A model generated the notes under the pieces. It had not been told where the DNA came from and searched no databases. It saw nothing but the letters and a program-made list of their open reading frames with translations. Of a stretch of 64,000 nt of DNA, positions 36,943 through 47,096 are shown one piece after another. Each line of letters begins with the position of its first letter. Position 1 is the stretch's first letter. The translations under genes were made by a program, and so were the position numbers. The DNA is taken from positions 1-64,000 of the forward strand of contig JAPYVG010000002.1 in assembly GCA_028277025.1 (NCBI GenBank), in the 5' to 3' direction. This stretch comes from Sulfolobaceae archaeon. Its GTDB lineage: Archaea > Thermoproteota > Thermoprotei_A > Sulfolobales > Sulfolobaceae.

Positions 36943-38826
36943 ATGGAAGAACTATTATTCTCTCAAATTACGCTTACTCGTAGGTCTTCAATCACTCCTA
37001 GAGTGGTGAGAATAAAGAGTGAAAACGAGTTACAGGGTATTAAAAACGCTGTAGCTAGGTATGAATTTGCTAGAGGTATTGAAGGCAGCACTATAATAGA
37101 CTTAACTAGTTTAAAAGGCGTAGAGGATTTAGGAGATAAAATTAGAATCCTAGCTGGAACTAAATGGAGAGAAGTTTTGCCATATAAGCCGGAAATTTAT
37201 GCGAACTTAGACTTTTCCGTTGGCGGTAGTGTAGCATTCGGCGACGCTGGATTCGGATTTAACGAATTTGGTTTTGTGAAGGATAGGGTAGAAGTTGAGG
37301 CTTATCTTAACGGTGTTAAGTATATTGGAAAATATAAGGGTGGTATAATATATGCGGTTTATGTAAGGAAAGAGAGTAAAGAGCTTGTCTCAAAAAGTTA
37401 TAAGGCCGACACATTAGATGCTGTAATATATAAACTGAAGAGTTGGTTCCAAAATTTCTTCCCACCATTTAGGGACATTACGGTAGTATATTCACAAGGT
37501 TCAGTGATCTTAAACGTAGCTTATACGAGAATTAGAGAGGTATTATTACAAAGATTCTTAGCCGACATGCAAAACAGTGATATAATCTATGAGGATCTAT
37601 CATCGAGACACGAGTACAGATACTTTGGGCTGATCGATTTTAAGGATATAGAGTCTTTAAAAGAGAACATAAAGAAAAGTGAGAAGTCATTCCTTAGGTT
37701 TAAAGGAGAAAAAGTTTTCTTTTCGATATACTCTCATGTGCCTCTCGTTTTTCCTTCTACTGTTATTTTGCTTCCATATTCAGATTCAGCTGATAAAAAC
37801 AACCTTAACGGTTGTGTCCTATGCGGTAGGTGTGTCGATGTTTGCCCATATGGTGAACTGATGGGTTCTCCCGTTTACACCCCTATAGGACTTTATGTTC
37901 TTAACCCTTTGGGGGTGACTGAAGGATTAATAAATTGCCACCTATGCGGTAGGTGTGTTGATGTTTGCCCATCAAAACTGGATATAATTTCGTTAATAAA
38001 AAAGCATGCGAAGTATAATTTTGTCTCTGAGTTGCCCTCAATTAAGGAATTGCCAGCTAAAAGTGTAATAGTCTTAACTCGTCTTAGTCATGGACTTGAG
38101 GATAGGGCAATCAGGGCAATTCTTTATTATCTAGCTAAAAATAAGAAAGTCGGTGTTATAGTGCTAGACATAGATATTAACAATCTCCTAACTGACTCTG
38201 TTGATTGGAACTCTTTAAGTAAAAAATTAGATGGGATTTATGAAATATTTACAATTACTCCAGAAGAATATTATTATTTACAGACGTTGGCTGCCTTAAA
38301 ATCTATTAATATAAGTTTAGTAGAGCAAGACGCATTGCAAGATGCTAATATTAATAGTGAAGAATTACATGTTCCTTGTCTATTAAGGTTAAATATTGGT
38401 GGTTCGAATAAATGCAGTTTAGCCTTTTTGGAAAGGCTTAATAAGATTGACGAAGAGAGAAAACAGCTAGTTCTTAATGAAAAGATAAAATATACTTTAT
38501 GTCCGATTACTGCACAGAAGTATAAATTGAAAAGTCCTTTAGATATGATAATCCCGAGTATAGACTTACAGCAGTTAAGTAATATAGTTGATAAATTTAG
38601 AAAAGGATTAGAAGAAAGTGTATACATTATTGATGATGCAAAATGGTATGAAGGAGTTTATGATGAATTATATACTAAATTAACTGAGGGAATTTATCAA
38701 CAGAGTGTTAAATCCTTAAGTTTACAAGAACTGGCAGTCCTTTACTTCTTTGAAGATAAAGCTAATCTAAGTGAAAGTGAAAAGAGAATTATTGATAAAG
38801 AAGTTATCAAGATTTTTAATTCTTAA
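36943..38826 (+). CDS. dicluster ferredoxin-domain protein with decayed FAD-oxidase domain
   Basis: The 627-aa protein has three parts. Residues about 1-280 resemble a GlcD-type FAD-binding oxidase: [16 protein letters not shown] and [20 protein letters not shown] recall its PP-loop and glycine-rich sequences, but the region is shorter and the nucleotide-binding motif is weak. Residues 291-342 form a dicluster ferredoxin module with Cys291/294/297/301 ([12 protein letters not shown]) and Cys332/335/338/342 ([12 protein letters not shown]). The remaining ~280 residues have scattered Cys but no CCG motifs of heterodisulfide-type subunits. It probably transfers electrons; substrate unknown. It stands alone, convergent with moaB (4-bp overlap). 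Confidence 0.72.
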   Translation: MEELLFSQITLTRRSSITPRVVRIKSENELQGIKNAVARYEFARGIEGSTIIDLTSLKGVEDLGDKIRILAGTKWREVLPYKPEIYANLDFSVGGSVAFGDAGFGFNEFGFVKDRVEVEAYLNGVKYIGKYKGGIIYAVYVRKESKELVSKSYKADTLDAVIYKLKSWFQNFFPPFRDITVVYSQGSVILNVAYTRIREVLLQRFLADMQNSDIIYEDLSSRHEYRYFGLIDFKDIESLKENIKKSEKSFLRFKGEKVFFSIYSHVPLVFPSTVILLPYSDSADKNNLNGCVLCGRCVDVCPYGELMGSPVYTPIGLYVLNPLGVTEGLINCHLCGRCVDVCPSKLDIISLIKKHAKYNFVSELPSIKELPAKSVIVLTRLSHGLEDRAIRAILYYLAKNKKVGVIVLDIDINNLLTDSVDWNSLSKKLDGIYEIFTITPEEYYYLQTLAALKSINISLVEQDALQDANINSEELHVPCLLRLNIGGSNKCSLAFLERLNKIDEERKQLVLNEKIKYTLCPITAQKYKLKSPLDMIIPSIDLQQLSNIVDKFRKGLEESVYIIDDAKWYEGVYDELYTKLTEGIYQQSVKSLSLQELAVLYFFEDKANLSESEKRIIDKEVIKIFNS

Positions 38827-39365
38827 CGATTTTCACTTCTGATTAAGTATAATAAATGGCCTACTTCTGGTAAAATTAGTTCCTTCATTGCAAGTCTTAC
38901 TGCGTCTGGAGAACCGGGTAGCAGATATACTACTTTGTCCCCTATTATTCCCGCGGTAGCTTTACTTAAGTATGCTGCAGCTCTGACTTTCGGGTCATTA
39001 TAACTTAAACTTCTAAAAACGTCTCCGAATCCCTCGATTTCTCTATCCATTATTTTCCTAATAGTTTCTACAGTCATATCAGTTGGTGTATATCCAGTTC
39101 CTCCAGTTGATACTATAACATCTACTTTTTCATTTTCTAAAGCGTCTAAGAAGGCTCTTAGAATTTTTAACTTGTTATCGGGGACTAAAGAGTACCCGAC
39201 TAAAGTATATCCAGCTTCAATTATTAATTGTTTTATGACGTCTCCCGACTCGTCAACTACTGGCTCTTTTTTCATCATTTTTTCGTAACGTGATGTACTG
39301 ATTGTTATTACATAAAAGTTAATCTCCTTTGGTGCCATTTCTCTATGCTTTTCATGGGCGTGCAT
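38823..39365 (-). CDS. moaB: MoaB/Mog molybdopterin biosynthesis protein
   Basis: This 180-aa protein of the MoaB/MogA family adenylylates molybdopterin as a step to molybdenum or tungsten insertion. Signature motifs are [11 protein letters not shown] (about 92-102) and LPGSPDAV near residue 156. The Mg/AMP-binding Asp is in TPTD. It would serve the molybdenum hydroxylase encoded at 15609. The start overlaps the end of the upstream gene by 14 bp, suggesting translational coupling. Confidence 0.92.
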   Translation of the reverse strand: MHAHEKHREMAPKEINFYVITISTSRYEKMMKKEPVVDESGDVIKQLIIEAGYTLVGYSLVPDNKLKILRAFLDALENEKVDVIVSTGGTGYTPTDMTVETIRKIMDREIEGFGDVFRSLSYNDPKVRAAAYLSKATAGIIGDKVVYLLPGSPDAVRLAMKELILPEVGHLLYLIRSENR

Positions 39366-40158
39366 ATTGCGTCACTTTAACTTCTTCAGCAATATCTAGG
39401 TCTAAATCCATAAATTTATCCCTTTCTAATACCAATCCTTTCACGTAAAGTCTCATACCTTCTTTTAGTTCAGTAAACCTCATCCTAAATGAAGTCAGTA
39501 TATATCCTTTGTCTGTAAGGTACTTAACTGGTAAGGAATAAGGTTTTAGTTCTTTCGTAATGGTTACCTCTCCCTCGAATTTCTTTTTTCCTTCTACTAC
39601 TCCGAAACTTTCACACTCAACTATTTTAAACGTATAAGGGGTTCCCTTATATACGCCTTCTAATACTCTCTGTGATTTCAAGTTTAGGAAGTCCTCTTCT
39701 TTCAGCGTTTCAATTTCCTCCTTGTTTACATATTCTAAAGGTCGAGTTATGTCACTTTCTCTGAGTTTCTTTAAAATTCTATAATTTTCAGCGTAAAAAG
39801 TAATTAAATCTATGTCATTAAACGTGTTAGAGTAAAGTAAGCTCCCTGTTACTCCAACGTTTTTAAAGTAAGATATGAATTCCTTTACTAAAGGGTTGCT
39901 CACGTTTTTAGAAAAAGGGTCTAGTACCTCGCTTTCTTTTAAAGGTATTAATGGCACTTCAAAACCTATCTCATCCACGTACTTAATTAGGTTAGGGTAA
40001 TATCTTCTTACAATCTCAAGGGCCTCATTCAATTTCTTTATTTTCTTGTTTTTAAATACACGCGGAATCGCAACTACAAACCCTTCTGGATGTGTACATC
40101 CCTTTATTGCCCATATATTATTATCGTACTTGATAAAGTAGCCTTCAGTTATCATCAA
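39352..40158 (-). CDS. nucleotidyltransferase-like protein
   Basis: The 268-aa protein contains the minimal nucleotidyltransferase motif [15 protein letters not shown], i.e. Gly105-Ser106 and the acidic pair Asp115 and Asp117, the pol-beta-type signature. No third catalytic Asp is obvious. The N-terminal ~90 residues and the C-terminal ~90 residues, rich in beta strands, belong to no family I recognise. Functions could include a nucleic-acid or small-molecule nucleotidyltransferase. It is coupled to moaB by a 14-bp overlap, so a role in cofactor nucleotidylation is conceivable. Confidence 0.65.
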   Translation of the reverse strand: MMITEGYFIKYDNNIWAIKGCTHPEGFVVAIPRVFKNKKIKKLNEALEIVRRYYPNLIKYVDEIGFEVPLIPLKESEVLDPFSKNVSNPLVKEFISYFKNVGVTGSLLYSNTFNDIDLITFYAENYRILKKLRESDITRPLEYVNKEEIETLKEEDFLNLKSQRVLEGVYKGTPYTFKIVECESFGVVEGKKKFEGEVTITKELKPYSLPVKYLTDKGYILTSFRMRFTELKEGMRLYVKGLVLERDKFMDLDLDIAEEVKVTQYARP

Positions 40159-40188
40159 TTTTTAAAAGAGTGAGGCTATTTAATAAGC

Positions 40189-41199
40189 GTGAGATTCCTC
40201 GTAATCGGTAAGGGCGTTGTAGGTTCGTCCTTATACTATTTGCTTAAGGAGAAAGGCCATGAGGTTAGGGTAGTTGAGTCTGGTTATAGGAAGTTTTATC
40301 CCTCATTAATTCACTCACTTTTATTGAAAGGAAAAGACATAGATTTAGCCTTATCCTCAAGAAGGTTTTACATTTCCCATTCAATTCCCTTTCAGCCTTT
40401 TATTTCATATACTATTGGCGAGGTTTCGTCGAACACAATAGACGATTGGATCTCTAGAGGTTTTTCAATAGAGGAAAGATACGCTGATTGGTTAAAGGAT
40501 AGGGCTATTATCGCTAGAGATACCGATGGTTTAGTATACGTTAAGAAGCTTATTGATTCAGTCCCATATTCCAATGGTGTAGCTAAAGTAATAGTTAGGG
40601 GAAAGAAATTCAAAATTATGATTGGGGATAATGACTATTCAGATAAATTCGACGGGGTTATAATGGTCTCGGGGGCATGGAATAGATATAATGTGCAAGG
40701 AATAGAACTGCCTTTAAGAAGCTATTACTGCTGGGCTTGGTTAGTTCGCACTGGAGATGCCACGCTAGATAAGGTTATTGTGTATGATTATAAGCTAGGA
40801 TTTTATTCAAGGCCATTCCTTGGCTTAGGATGGAAGTTTGCAATTATTGGTGATGGAGAAACAGTCGAATCTTCACCCTTTATAAAACAAAGGGGAGATA
40901 GGAAAGCAGTTGATTCTGCTAGAAAAAGATTCGGTGATTTGATTCCTATTTATAAAGGTGATGGCTATTGTGAGGCCACACCTGATATGAGGCCACTATA
41001 TGGTGAAATAATAGAGGGACTTTATATTGTAGGTGGTTTAAACGGTTATGGTGCTGAAGTAGGACCCGGATTGGCAAGTCTACTTGTGGAATACATAGAG
41101 AACGGAGAGGTGGAAAAGGAGTATTACATAGATAGATTTAGAAATGGCGACGAATTTATCCACGAGTTTTCAATAGGCAAGGAACCTCATGAGTTATAA
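40189..41199 (+). CDS. FAD-dependent oxidoreductase (DAO family)
   Basis: This is a D-amino acid oxidase/glycine oxidase-like flavoprotein of 336 aa. The FAD motif VIGKGVVGSSLYYLL is at residues 5-19, a variant of GxGxxG in which the second position is Lys. The C-terminal FAD contact is IVGGLNGYGAEVGPGLASLL near residue 284, and the DMRPLYGEII segment is typical. It starts with GTG. Substrate may be an amine or imino acid. Its 3' end overlaps the convergent 146-aa gene by 13 bp. Confidence 0.83.
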   Translation: MRFLVIGKGVVGSSLYYLLKEKGHEVRVVESGYRKFYPSLIHSLLLKGKDIDLALSSRRFYISHSIPFQPFISYTIGEVSSNTIDDWISRGFSIEERYADWLKDRAIIARDTDGLVYVKKLIDSVPYSNGVAKVIVRGKKFKIMIGDNDYSDKFDGVIMVSGAWNRYNVQGIELPLRSYYCWAWLVRTGDATLDKVIVYDYKLGFYSRPFLGLGWKFAIIGDGETVESSPFIKQRGDRKAVDSARKRFGDLIPIYKGDGYCEATPDMRPLYGEIIEGLYIVGGLNGYGAEVGPGLASLLVEYIENGEVEKEYYIDRFRNGDEFIHEFSIGKEPHEL

Positions 41200-41627
41200 A
41201 TTTCTAAATGTTTTTTAATAAGTTCCTCATCTGTATAATCTTCCTCGTTTATTTCTAGGTGAAGTCTTTGTTTTTCATGGCAATCTTCACAATCATATAT
41301 TACCCATGCAACTAGGAACTGGTCTCCATAATAATACTTCATAGCTCTCCAACCTTTTCTTTTAATCAGTTCTTCTACTATCTTGATTCTAGTGGAAGGA
41401 AAAGCTACAAATTTCTTTAATTTTAAATAATATGGCTTTAGAGTAAGCAGATAATATCCACTTACTAATACTGAAGTAGGAGCGTGAAACTCGTCTATAT
41501 CACTCACCTTTATCATTTCGATTTTGGTATCTTTATTCACGTAAATTCCAACGTTTCTGTAATCTTCAAACATATCTTTTAAGTAATTCCAAGGTGGTGC
41601 TGGAGAGCCTAACAGCCAACTTAGCAT
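41187..41627 (-). CDS. hypothetical 146-aa protein
   Basis: I do not recognise a family. The N terminus MLSWLLGSPAPPWNYLKDMF is mildly hydrophobic but short of a signal peptide. A CEDC pair (about residue 115) might hold a metal. The protein is otherwise mixed alpha/beta with a basic centre. It is divergent from the sRNA/nuclease transcript, sharing a 41-bp region that includes a TTTATAAA box. Confidence 0.65.
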   Translation of the reverse strand: MLSWLLGSPAPPWNYLKDMFEDYRNVGIYVNKDTKIEMIKVSDIDEFHAPTSVLVSGYYLLTLKPYYLKLKKFVAFPSTRIKIVEELIKRKGWRAMKYYYGDQFLVAWVIYDCEDCHEKQRLHLEINEEDYTDEELIKKHLEIYNS

Positions 41628-41635
41628 AATAACTA

Positions 41636-41643
41636 TTTATAAA
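41636..41643 (+). promoter_or_regulatory. TATA box of the C/D box sRNA
   Basis: TTTATAAA is centred about 26 nt upstream of position 41665, four bases before the C box of the predicted sRNA. The spacing matches archaeal promoters. Confidence 0.5.
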
Positions 41644-41662
41644 CCCTCACTCAAATTTATTA

Positions 41663-41722
41663 CTAAAAATGATGACGTGACGGTTTTCAGAGCTGATGAA
41701 GAACGCTTCCCTGTCTGAGAGT
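41663..41722 (+). ncRNA. C/D box guide sRNA candidate 1
   Basis: Box order and spacing fit an archaeal 2'-O-methylation guide. C box is ATGATGA (41669-41675), then a 12-nt guide CGTGACGGTTTT, a degenerate D' box CAGA (41688-41691), a 5-nt spacer, C' box TGAAGA (41697-41702), a second 12-nt guide ACGCTTCCCTGT, and D box CTGA (41715-41718). It lies between divergent genes, has its own TATA box, and ends 11 nt before the next gene's ATG, so it could also be part of that leader. Targets would contain AAAACCGUCACG and ACAGGGAAGCGU; I cannot name them. Confidence 0.7.
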
Positions 41723-41729
41723 GTGAGAA

Positions 41730-42350
41730 ATGAGGGATTATATGAAAGATTTAATAAATGTCTATGAGAGGGTAAGTAAAAAATTTGGGAACTCATGTGA
41801 ATTAGAGCAAGTGCTCAAGAAAATAATATCATTACACAAAGTTGGGGTTCTTAATATTAATCATTCAGTTCTAGAGCTTATAACTGCTGGATATCTGATA
41901 AATGAGGGCTATAAGGTTTATGTTGAGGTAGAAATGGCTGGAGGAGTGGCAGACCTTTATGCGATAAAAGGGATTGATTTAGTGATTGAGGTTGAAACTG
42001 GTTACGTTCCTCCGAATAACGCAGTGGATGCAGAAGAGTTCTTAATGGGTAGGCTTGCCTTAAAAACAGCTAGATATAGTAATGTTGCACATAGGTTTTA
42101 TATAGCTGTACCGTCATTTTATATTCCTCCTATACCTTCAGAACTTCTCTTAAAGCCAGATGAAAGGAATGAAGAGGAAAATAGGAGGATCATGTCACTT
42201 ATTAGAAGATATACTAAAGCACCAGATATAACTCTTTCAGATGTTAAAAACAGCAAAATTGATGGTATTATAACTATAAATAGTAAAGAGCTTGAATTAA
42301 AATTAATAGATGTTAGGAGTTTTCAACATCTAAAAGAATTTTACGGTTAA
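41730..42350 (+). CDS. putative PD-(D/E)XK-like nuclease
   Basis: The 206-aa protein has the alpha-beta core of a restriction-endonuclease fold. A helix with Glu49 ([16 protein letters not shown]) is followed by [19 protein letters not shown] (Asp75) and DLVIEVETG (Glu87, Glu89). The usual Lys of the E-x-K motif is replaced by Glu, so catalysis may differ or be lost. It may be expressed from the same promoter as the C/D sRNA immediately upstream. It is convergent with the dolichol-kinase-like gene (21-bp overlap). Function unknown. Confidence 0.65.
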   Translation: MRDYMKDLINVYERVSKKFGNSCELEQVLKKIISLHKVGVLNINHSVLELITAGYLINEGYKVYVEVEMAGGVADLYAIKGIDLVIEVETGYVPPNNAVDAEEFLMGRLALKTARYSNVAHRFYIAVPSFYIPPIPSELLLKPDERNEEENRRIMSLIRRYTKAPDITLSDVKNSKIDGIITINSKELELKLIDVRSFQHLKEFYG

Positions 42351-42974
42351 ATAAAGAAATAGAAACGACAAGAAAGGTACGGAGAGATTATCATCTATGA
42401 TTGGTAAAACTTCCGCTAAAGTTGCTATAATACCAGAAATTAATCCGGGTATTCCTAGTAGGAAATACCCCAGCGGTAAACAAATAGCTAACATTCCCAC
42501 GCTACCCCAGAACCCTTTAACCCTCCTCTTATACACATAATTTCTGATAATTCCGGTAACGCCGTCACCGAAGGACATGTAATAAATTGGTAGTAATGCA
42601 ACATATTTATATACTGAATCCCAATAATTTCCGTCTAATAACCAACTTAACAATAGTACACTACCAAAAGAGAATGTATAATAAACCTCTCCTCTATTTT
42701 CTTTGTCTTGAAACCAGTTCAACATTTTTCCTCCTCTCCTATGAAGTACTAAATAAATCATTAATACGTATGAAGCAATTATTGGAATTAAGGGAGATGT
42801 AAAGAGGAATGGTGCTAAGATTGCTACAACTCCCCCTCCTAATATGTGTATTGATTTCCTAGCTACATATGTTGAGGTTTTTTTGCTTATGTGTCTAGAT
42901 ATGTAAAGTGTAACGATCGCAACCCAAATAGTTAAGACCACGCCCCAAAGTGTGTCTGTTAAGGTAATTAGCAT
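42330..42974 (-). CDS. dolichol kinase / CTP-transferase-like membrane protein
   Basis: This 214-aa polytopic protein belongs to the dolichol kinase/phytol kinase/CDP-diglyceride synthase-like group. Signature [10 protein letters not shown] (about residues 39-48) is followed by [18 protein letters not shown] (about 132-149) and [14 protein letters not shown] near the C terminus, where the conserved Asp residues bind CTP-Mg. It has six to seven helices. It probably phosphorylates dolichol or geranylgeraniol with CTP, thereby supplying the lipid carrier for N-glycan assembly. Confidence 0.82.
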   Translation of the reverse strand: MLITLTDTLWGVVLTIWVAIVTLYISRHISKKTSTYVARKSIHILGGGVVAILAPFLFTSPLIPIIASYVLMIYLVLHRRGGKMLNWFQDKENRGEVYYTFSFGSVLLLSWLLDGNYWDSVYKYVALLPIYYMSFGDGVTGIIRNYVYKRRVKGFWGSVGMLAICLPLGYFLLGIPGLISGIIATLAEVLPIIDDNLSVPFLSFLFLYLTVKFF

Positions 42975-43022
42975 GCTAGATATAGTAAGATGTATTAATT
43001 ATAAGATTACCTACTATACCAC

Positions 43023-43619
43023 ATGAAAGTGTTTTTATACAAACAAATAGGCGATTATTTAATCCCTTCAGAGGACGGAGAGGTTATTGTAGTAGTTGAT
43101 AACTTTATGGTTAAGGCCTATAGGAGAGGTACAAGTGAAGAATTAAAAAATATCAAGTTTAAGTTGTTAGGAGAGGAGTTCAAATACCTTAACAAAATCA
43201 AGGAGTTAAAGGGTTTAGTAGGAACTGAAATTGATGAGAATTATGCTCTTGCTTTCCCAGATATAAGGACTAGAATTCTTAAGCTTAATCAGATAATCGG
43301 ATTTCTCTTTGAGGAATATGTTTATACGACTCTTTCTAAATATTTTAAAGTGGAAAGACAAAAAGAGATCTACGTTCCTACTAAGCTTTTTCATGTACAT
43401 AATAAACCTGATTTCATAGTTGAGGGTAAAATAGCAATTGAAGCGAAAACTGGTGATTATAATTACGCTCAAATTCTGGACTATGAAATGAAATACTCTC
43501 TCGGTGCAATAGTTTTTCCTTATTCTGGGATTTGTAAAGTTAAGAGGTGGAGATGTTTCTTTAACTTCATCAAGGACCATCAGAGGGTTATTAATTGGAT
43601 TAGGTATTTACTTGGTTAA
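43023..43619 (+). CDS. putative PD-(D/E)XK nuclease
   Basis: This 198-aa protein has a RecB/Holliday-junction-resolvase-like active site: helix Glu98 in GFLFEEYVYTTL, Asp130 in HNKPDFIVEG, and Glu140-x-Lys142 in IAIEAKTGDYNYAQILDY, all typical and complete. The N-terminal 85 residues are a separate domain of unknown type. No partner is evident. It may act in DNA repair or defence, but nothing in the neighbourhood decides this. It is divergent from the dolichol-kinase-like gene. Confidence 0.75.
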   Translation: MKVFLYKQIGDYLIPSEDGEVIVVVDNFMVKAYRRGTSEELKNIKFKLLGEEFKYLNKIKELKGLVGTEIDENYALAFPDIRTRILKLNQIIGFLFEEYVYTTLSKYFKVERQKEIYVPTKLFHVHNKPDFIVEGKIAIEAKTGDYNYAQILDYEMKYSLGAIVFPYSGICKVKRWRCFFNFIKDHQRVINWIRYLLG

Positions 43620-43647
43620 GTAAATTGATTCTCTATTATCAGATGAA

Positions 43648-43655
43648 TTTTTAAT
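43648..43655 (+). promoter_or_regulatory. TATA box of purT
   Basis: TTTTTAAT is centred 26 nt before the ATG at 43677, predicting a leaderless message. Confidence 0.5.
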
Positions 43656-43676
43656 TTCGTTAAGTAAATTCATCAC

Positions 43677-44873
43677 ATGGAGTTAGGTACACCTCTTTTA
43701 GAAGGGGCTAAAAAACTCCTCTGGTTAGGAGGGGGAGAATTAGGTAAAGAAATGGTAATTGAGGCACAAAGAATGGGAATAGAAACGGTAGTTGTAGATA
43801 GATACGATATGGCCCCAGCAATGCATGTGGCTCATAGGAAATATGTAATAAACATGTTAGATGGTGATGCTATTAAAAGTGTAATTAAGAGGGAGAAACC
43901 CGATGCAGTGATAGCTGAAATTGAGGCTATAAACACTGATGCACTATTAGAGTTAGAAAACGAGGGTTTCAAAATAATTCCTAACGCTAGAGCGGTAAAA
44001 ATATGCATGAATAGAATTGAATTAAGGAGATTAGCTGCTGAAAAGGTAAAAGTGCCAACAACCCTTTATGCATTTGCAGAAACCGCGGAAGAAGTTAAAA
44101 AAGCTTGTAAGGATATCGGTTATCCTTGTATAATAAAACCCGAAATGAGTTCAAGTGGTCACGGCCATGAAATTATACACTCTGAAAACGAGGTTGAAGA
44201 AAAGTTTAAGGAATCATTACTTCACGCTAGAGGTAAAAGTACAAGAGTTATTGTTGAGGAATATATTAAAATAGATACTGAACTTACAGTTCTAACTTAT
44301 AGGTACCCGCTTTCCCCAGGGGGTGTAACTACTAAAACTATCTATCCAATAGAGCATCAGAGGCCTAAAGACGTTTATTATTATGTTGAATCATGGCACC
44401 CAGCCACAGTTAAAAACGATGTAATAGAGAGGGCTAGGGAATATGCTGTTAAAGTAGTTGAAGAATTAGGTGGATTCGGCATTTTTGGAGTAGAAATTCT
44501 AGTATCTGGGGATAGAGTGTTATTCAGTGAAGTTGCACCAAGGCCTCACGACACTGGGCTTGTAACTTTAGGCAGTTTGGACATTAATGAGTTCCAAATT
44601 CACGTCAGGAGCGCGTTAGGCCTTCCAACACCAGAAGTTAAATTAGTTTCTCCAGCTGCATCACATGTTATACTAGCAAATAACGAAAAATGGTCGCCTA
44701 AGTTCGTAAATGTTGAAAAAGCCTTAGAAATCCCTGGAGTTCAGGTAAGGTTATTTGGAAAGCCTTCAACATACTATAAGAGGAGAATGGGTGTGGTTAT
44801 AGCAACTGGAAATTCAGTTGAAGAGGCTAGGGAGAAAGCTAGAAAGGCTGCATCACTTATATTAGTTTCATAG
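43677..44873 (+). CDS. purT: formate-dependent phosphoribosylglycinamide formyltransferase
   Basis: PurT makes formyl-GAR from GAR, formate and ATP in purine synthesis, avoiding folate. This is an ATP-grasp enzyme with N-terminal [20 protein letters not shown] (the GAR-binding domain). The ATP-grasp region contains [16 protein letters not shown] (about 154-169) and the metal-binding GVEILV then [12 protein letters not shown] (about 281-292). The 398-aa length is standard. The last 6 bases overlap the convergent HDAC-like gene. Confidence 0.95.
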   Translation: MELGTPLLEGAKKLLWLGGGELGKEMVIEAQRMGIETVVVDRYDMAPAMHVAHRKYVINMLDGDAIKSVIKREKPDAVIAEIEAINTDALLELENEGFKIIPNARAVKICMNRIELRRLAAEKVKVPTTLYAFAETAEEVKKACKDIGYPCIIKPEMSSSGHGHEIIHSENEVEEKFKESLLHARGKSTRVIVEEYIKIDTELTVLTYRYPLSPGGVTTKTIYPIEHQRPKDVYYYVESWHPATVKNDVIERAREYAVKVVEELGGFGIFGVEILVSGDRVLFSEVAPRPHDTGLVTLGSLDINEFQIHVRSALGLPTPEVKLVSPAASHVILANNEKWSPKFVNVEKALEIPGVQVRLFGKPSTYYKRRMGVVIATGNSVEEAREKARKAASLILVS

Positions 44874-45917
44874 TCCATGAATTTCCTTAAGCTTATCCAC
44901 TATTTCGATTACTTTCTTTTTAACAAACTCTGAAGACGCCAAATAACAACAATCCTCAAGGTCTTCGTATTCTGTCATGTCTAGCTCAGCTAGTTCTGCA
45001 ATTGATAAAGCCCATATTTTAGCAGTTGCTTCATAATTATACCCTCCTCCCCCCGTCATCACTATTCTGGAATTAAATTTCTTAGAAATCGAGTGTAAAA
45101 TTCGTATAATATCTAAATACCCTCTGTTACTTAGTTTCAGTTCTACCAGGGGGTCTGTGAAATGAGAATCTCCACCGTTAAGTATGAATATTACTTCAGG
45201 TTTAAACTGTTCTAATTTTGGTACAACGATCTCCTTAAATGCATATAAATACATGTCATCTGCAGTTCCCGGTGGTAAAGGAATATTTATTGTGTACCCT
45301 TTTCCTTCACCTTCACCTATCTCATAGATGTCTCCAGTGCCAGGGAAGAATCGGGGGTGAAACATATGAAGTGAGATTTTAAGCGACTTAGGATCGTTAT
45401 AAAGTAAATATTGTGTGCCATCACCGTGATGTCCATCAATATCTACAAGGGCTATGCGATTATATTTTTCCTCAGCTATCTTTATCCCTAAGGCAACGTC
45501 ATTAAATACGCAAAAACCCGCTGCAGAATTATATTTAGCGTGATGAAAACCTCCTCCGATGTTTATCGCCACGTCGTATCTTTGTAATAAGTTTACTGCT
45601 GTTACTGTGCCACTAACTCTTTTTAAGGCTGCTTCAAATATCCCCTTAAATGCTGGCGTGTCTCCTTCATCTAGATAACCCTCTCCTTCTTCGCTCTTTT
45701 TCTTTACGAACTCTATATATTCCTTAGAATGGACTTTAAGTAAAAGATTTTCATCAATGGGGATTGGTTTTACTATGTCTAAGTAGTGGAAAGCCCCTCT
45801 CTCCTCTAGTAGTTTCTTAGTCATACTTTCTCTTAAGGACTTAAATGGGTGGTCTCCCGGGAATGAATAGTCTAGATAAGCGTCATCCCATACAAATGCC
45901 GCTTTTGTCACACTCAA
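44868..45917 (-). CDS. AcuC-like histone deacetylase-family protein
   Basis: This is a second HDAC-fold deacylase, 349 aa, closer to the AcuC/class I type. Motifs are [20 protein letters not shown] (His-His pair), [15 protein letters not shown] with zinc ligands Asp and His, [11 protein letters not shown] in place of the usual Asp region, and the catalytic Tyr in [10 protein letters not shown]. All catalytic residues appear present. Together with the paralogue at 22375 this suggests two separate deacylase substrates. It is divergent from the CBS-HPF gene. Confidence 0.9.
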   Translation of the reverse strand: MSVTKAAFVWDDAYLDYSFPGDHPFKSLRESMTKKLLEERGAFHYLDIVKPIPIDENLLLKVHSKEYIEFVKKKSEEGEGYLDEGDTPAFKGIFEAALKRVSGTVTAVNLLQRYDVAINIGGGFHHAKYNSAAGFCVFNDVALGIKIAEEKYNRIALVDIDGHHGDGTQYLLYNDPKSLKISLHMFHPRFFPGTGDIYEIGEGEGKGYTINIPLPPGTADDMYLYAFKEIVVPKLEQFKPEVIFILNGGDSHFTDPLVELKLSNRGYLDIIRILHSISKKFNSRIVMTGGGGYNYEATAKIWALSIAELAELDMTEYEDLEDCCYLASSEFVKKKVIEIVDKLKEIHGL

Positions 45918-45930
45918 TATCTTAGCTGAA

Positions 45931-45941
45931 AAACTATATAA
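45931..45941. promoter_or_regulatory. TATA region, AcuC-like / CBS-HPF genes
   Basis: CTATATAAG at 45934-45942 is centred about 26 nt before the ATG at 45963. It also lies within reach of the minus-strand start at 45917, so the 45-bp gap may hold both promoters. Confidence 0.45.
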
Positions 45942-45962
45942 GCATAGAACTGGATTTTTTCC

Positions 45963-47096
45963 ATGATGAGCATTAAAGACTTAGTGGAGGAACCAAAGGT
46001 AGTAGTAGGTTATAGTGAGAGGATTAGGGAAATAGTAAGCAAAATGAGAGAGTATAACCAATGGGTTGTACCGGTCGTTAAGGACAGAGAGTTAGTGGGA
46101 ATTTTAAGTTATAATGACCTATTAAGGAAAAGGGTTAGCCCGGAATCAAAAGTAATAAACCTCATGAGCCCTGTAATATCTACAAATGACAATAGCGATG
46201 TTACACAAGTTGTGGCTAAATTCTATACTACTAAAGCTAGAGGAATACCGGTAGTTGATGATAAGAAAAGGTTAGTAGGAATGATAACCAGAGAGAGGCT
46301 ACTTTCATATTTCCTAGATCAAGGAGAATTCAAGAATGTCAAAGTAATGGAAGTTATGAACTCACCGGTTATAACTATTAATGCAGAAGATTCTGTAGCA
46401 AGAGCTAGATGGCTAATGAGTAATAATAATGTAACAAAATTGCCAATACTTGATGAGAAAAAGTTGGTGGGAATAATAAGTGCTAGGGATATAGTTGACA
46501 GATTATATAGTAGTGGAGGTAAGAAGAAAGCATCAATCCTTACTGAGGAAGAAAGGTTAATGGCTATGCCGGTAAAAGAAATAATGTCATATCCAGTGAT
46601 TACTATAAGCGGTAAGGAGAACGTAGAGTCTGCTGTAAAGACTCTCCTCTCTAGAAAGATTTCCGGTATGCCAGTAGTTGAAGGGGATTTAATAACTGGT
46701 ATGTTCAGCGGAATTGATGCAATTTCTATCGTTGCTAAAAAATTTGAGCTTGAAATGCCTATTGAAGCTAAACTAACCTCAGAACTTAAACAAGGAGACA
46801 CCAAAGCGCTAATTGACGGAATTCTTGAGCGTTACTTATCAAGACTTGAGAGATTAACGGACATTCTAAACTTTAAGGTGACGTTTAAAGAAGAGGCAAA
46901 AAGCGCTGATAAAAAGGTGTATCAGGTTACAGCTAAGGTAGTGACTAAAGTCGGCGAATTTGTAACTAAAGAAAGCGATTGGGATCCCGTAACTGCTGTT
47001 AGAAAGGCTGTTGAAAAATTAGAGGAAAGGGTAGAAAAGGAACTGAAGAAGATAGAACAAGTTAGAAGGAAACCAAAGAAGGCCGAGGAGAGTTGA
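45963..47096 (+). CDS. four-CBS-domain protein fused to an HPF-like domain
   Basis: Residues about 1-260 contain four CBS motifs (two Bateman modules), for example [60 protein letters not shown] and [20 protein letters not shown]. Residues about 272-360 resemble the S30AE/ribosome hibernation promoting factor fold: [37 protein letters not shown] and [20 protein letters not shown], then a basic tail. HPF binds the 30S decoding centre and silences ribosomes; CBS modules sense nucleotides. The combination suggests a nucleotide-controlled ribosome dormancy factor, which is inference. A nitrilase gene starts within its stop codon (TTGA). Confidence 0.82.
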   Translation: MMSIKDLVEEPKVVVGYSERIREIVSKMREYNQWVVPVVKDRELVGILSYNDLLRKRVSPESKVINLMSPVISTNDNSDVTQVVAKFYTTKARGIPVVDDKKRLVGMITRERLLSYFLDQGEFKNVKVMEVMNSPVITINAEDSVARARWLMSNNNVTKLPILDEKKLVGIISARDIVDRLYSSGGKKKASILTEEERLMAMPVKEIMSYPVITISGKENVESAVKTLLSRKISGMPVVEGDLITGMFSGIDAISIVAKKFELEMPIEAKLTSELKQGDTKALIDGILERYLSRLERLTDILNFKVTFKEEAKSADKKVYQVTAKVVTKVGEFVTKESDWDPVTAVRKAVEKLEERVEKELKKIEQVRRKPKKAEES

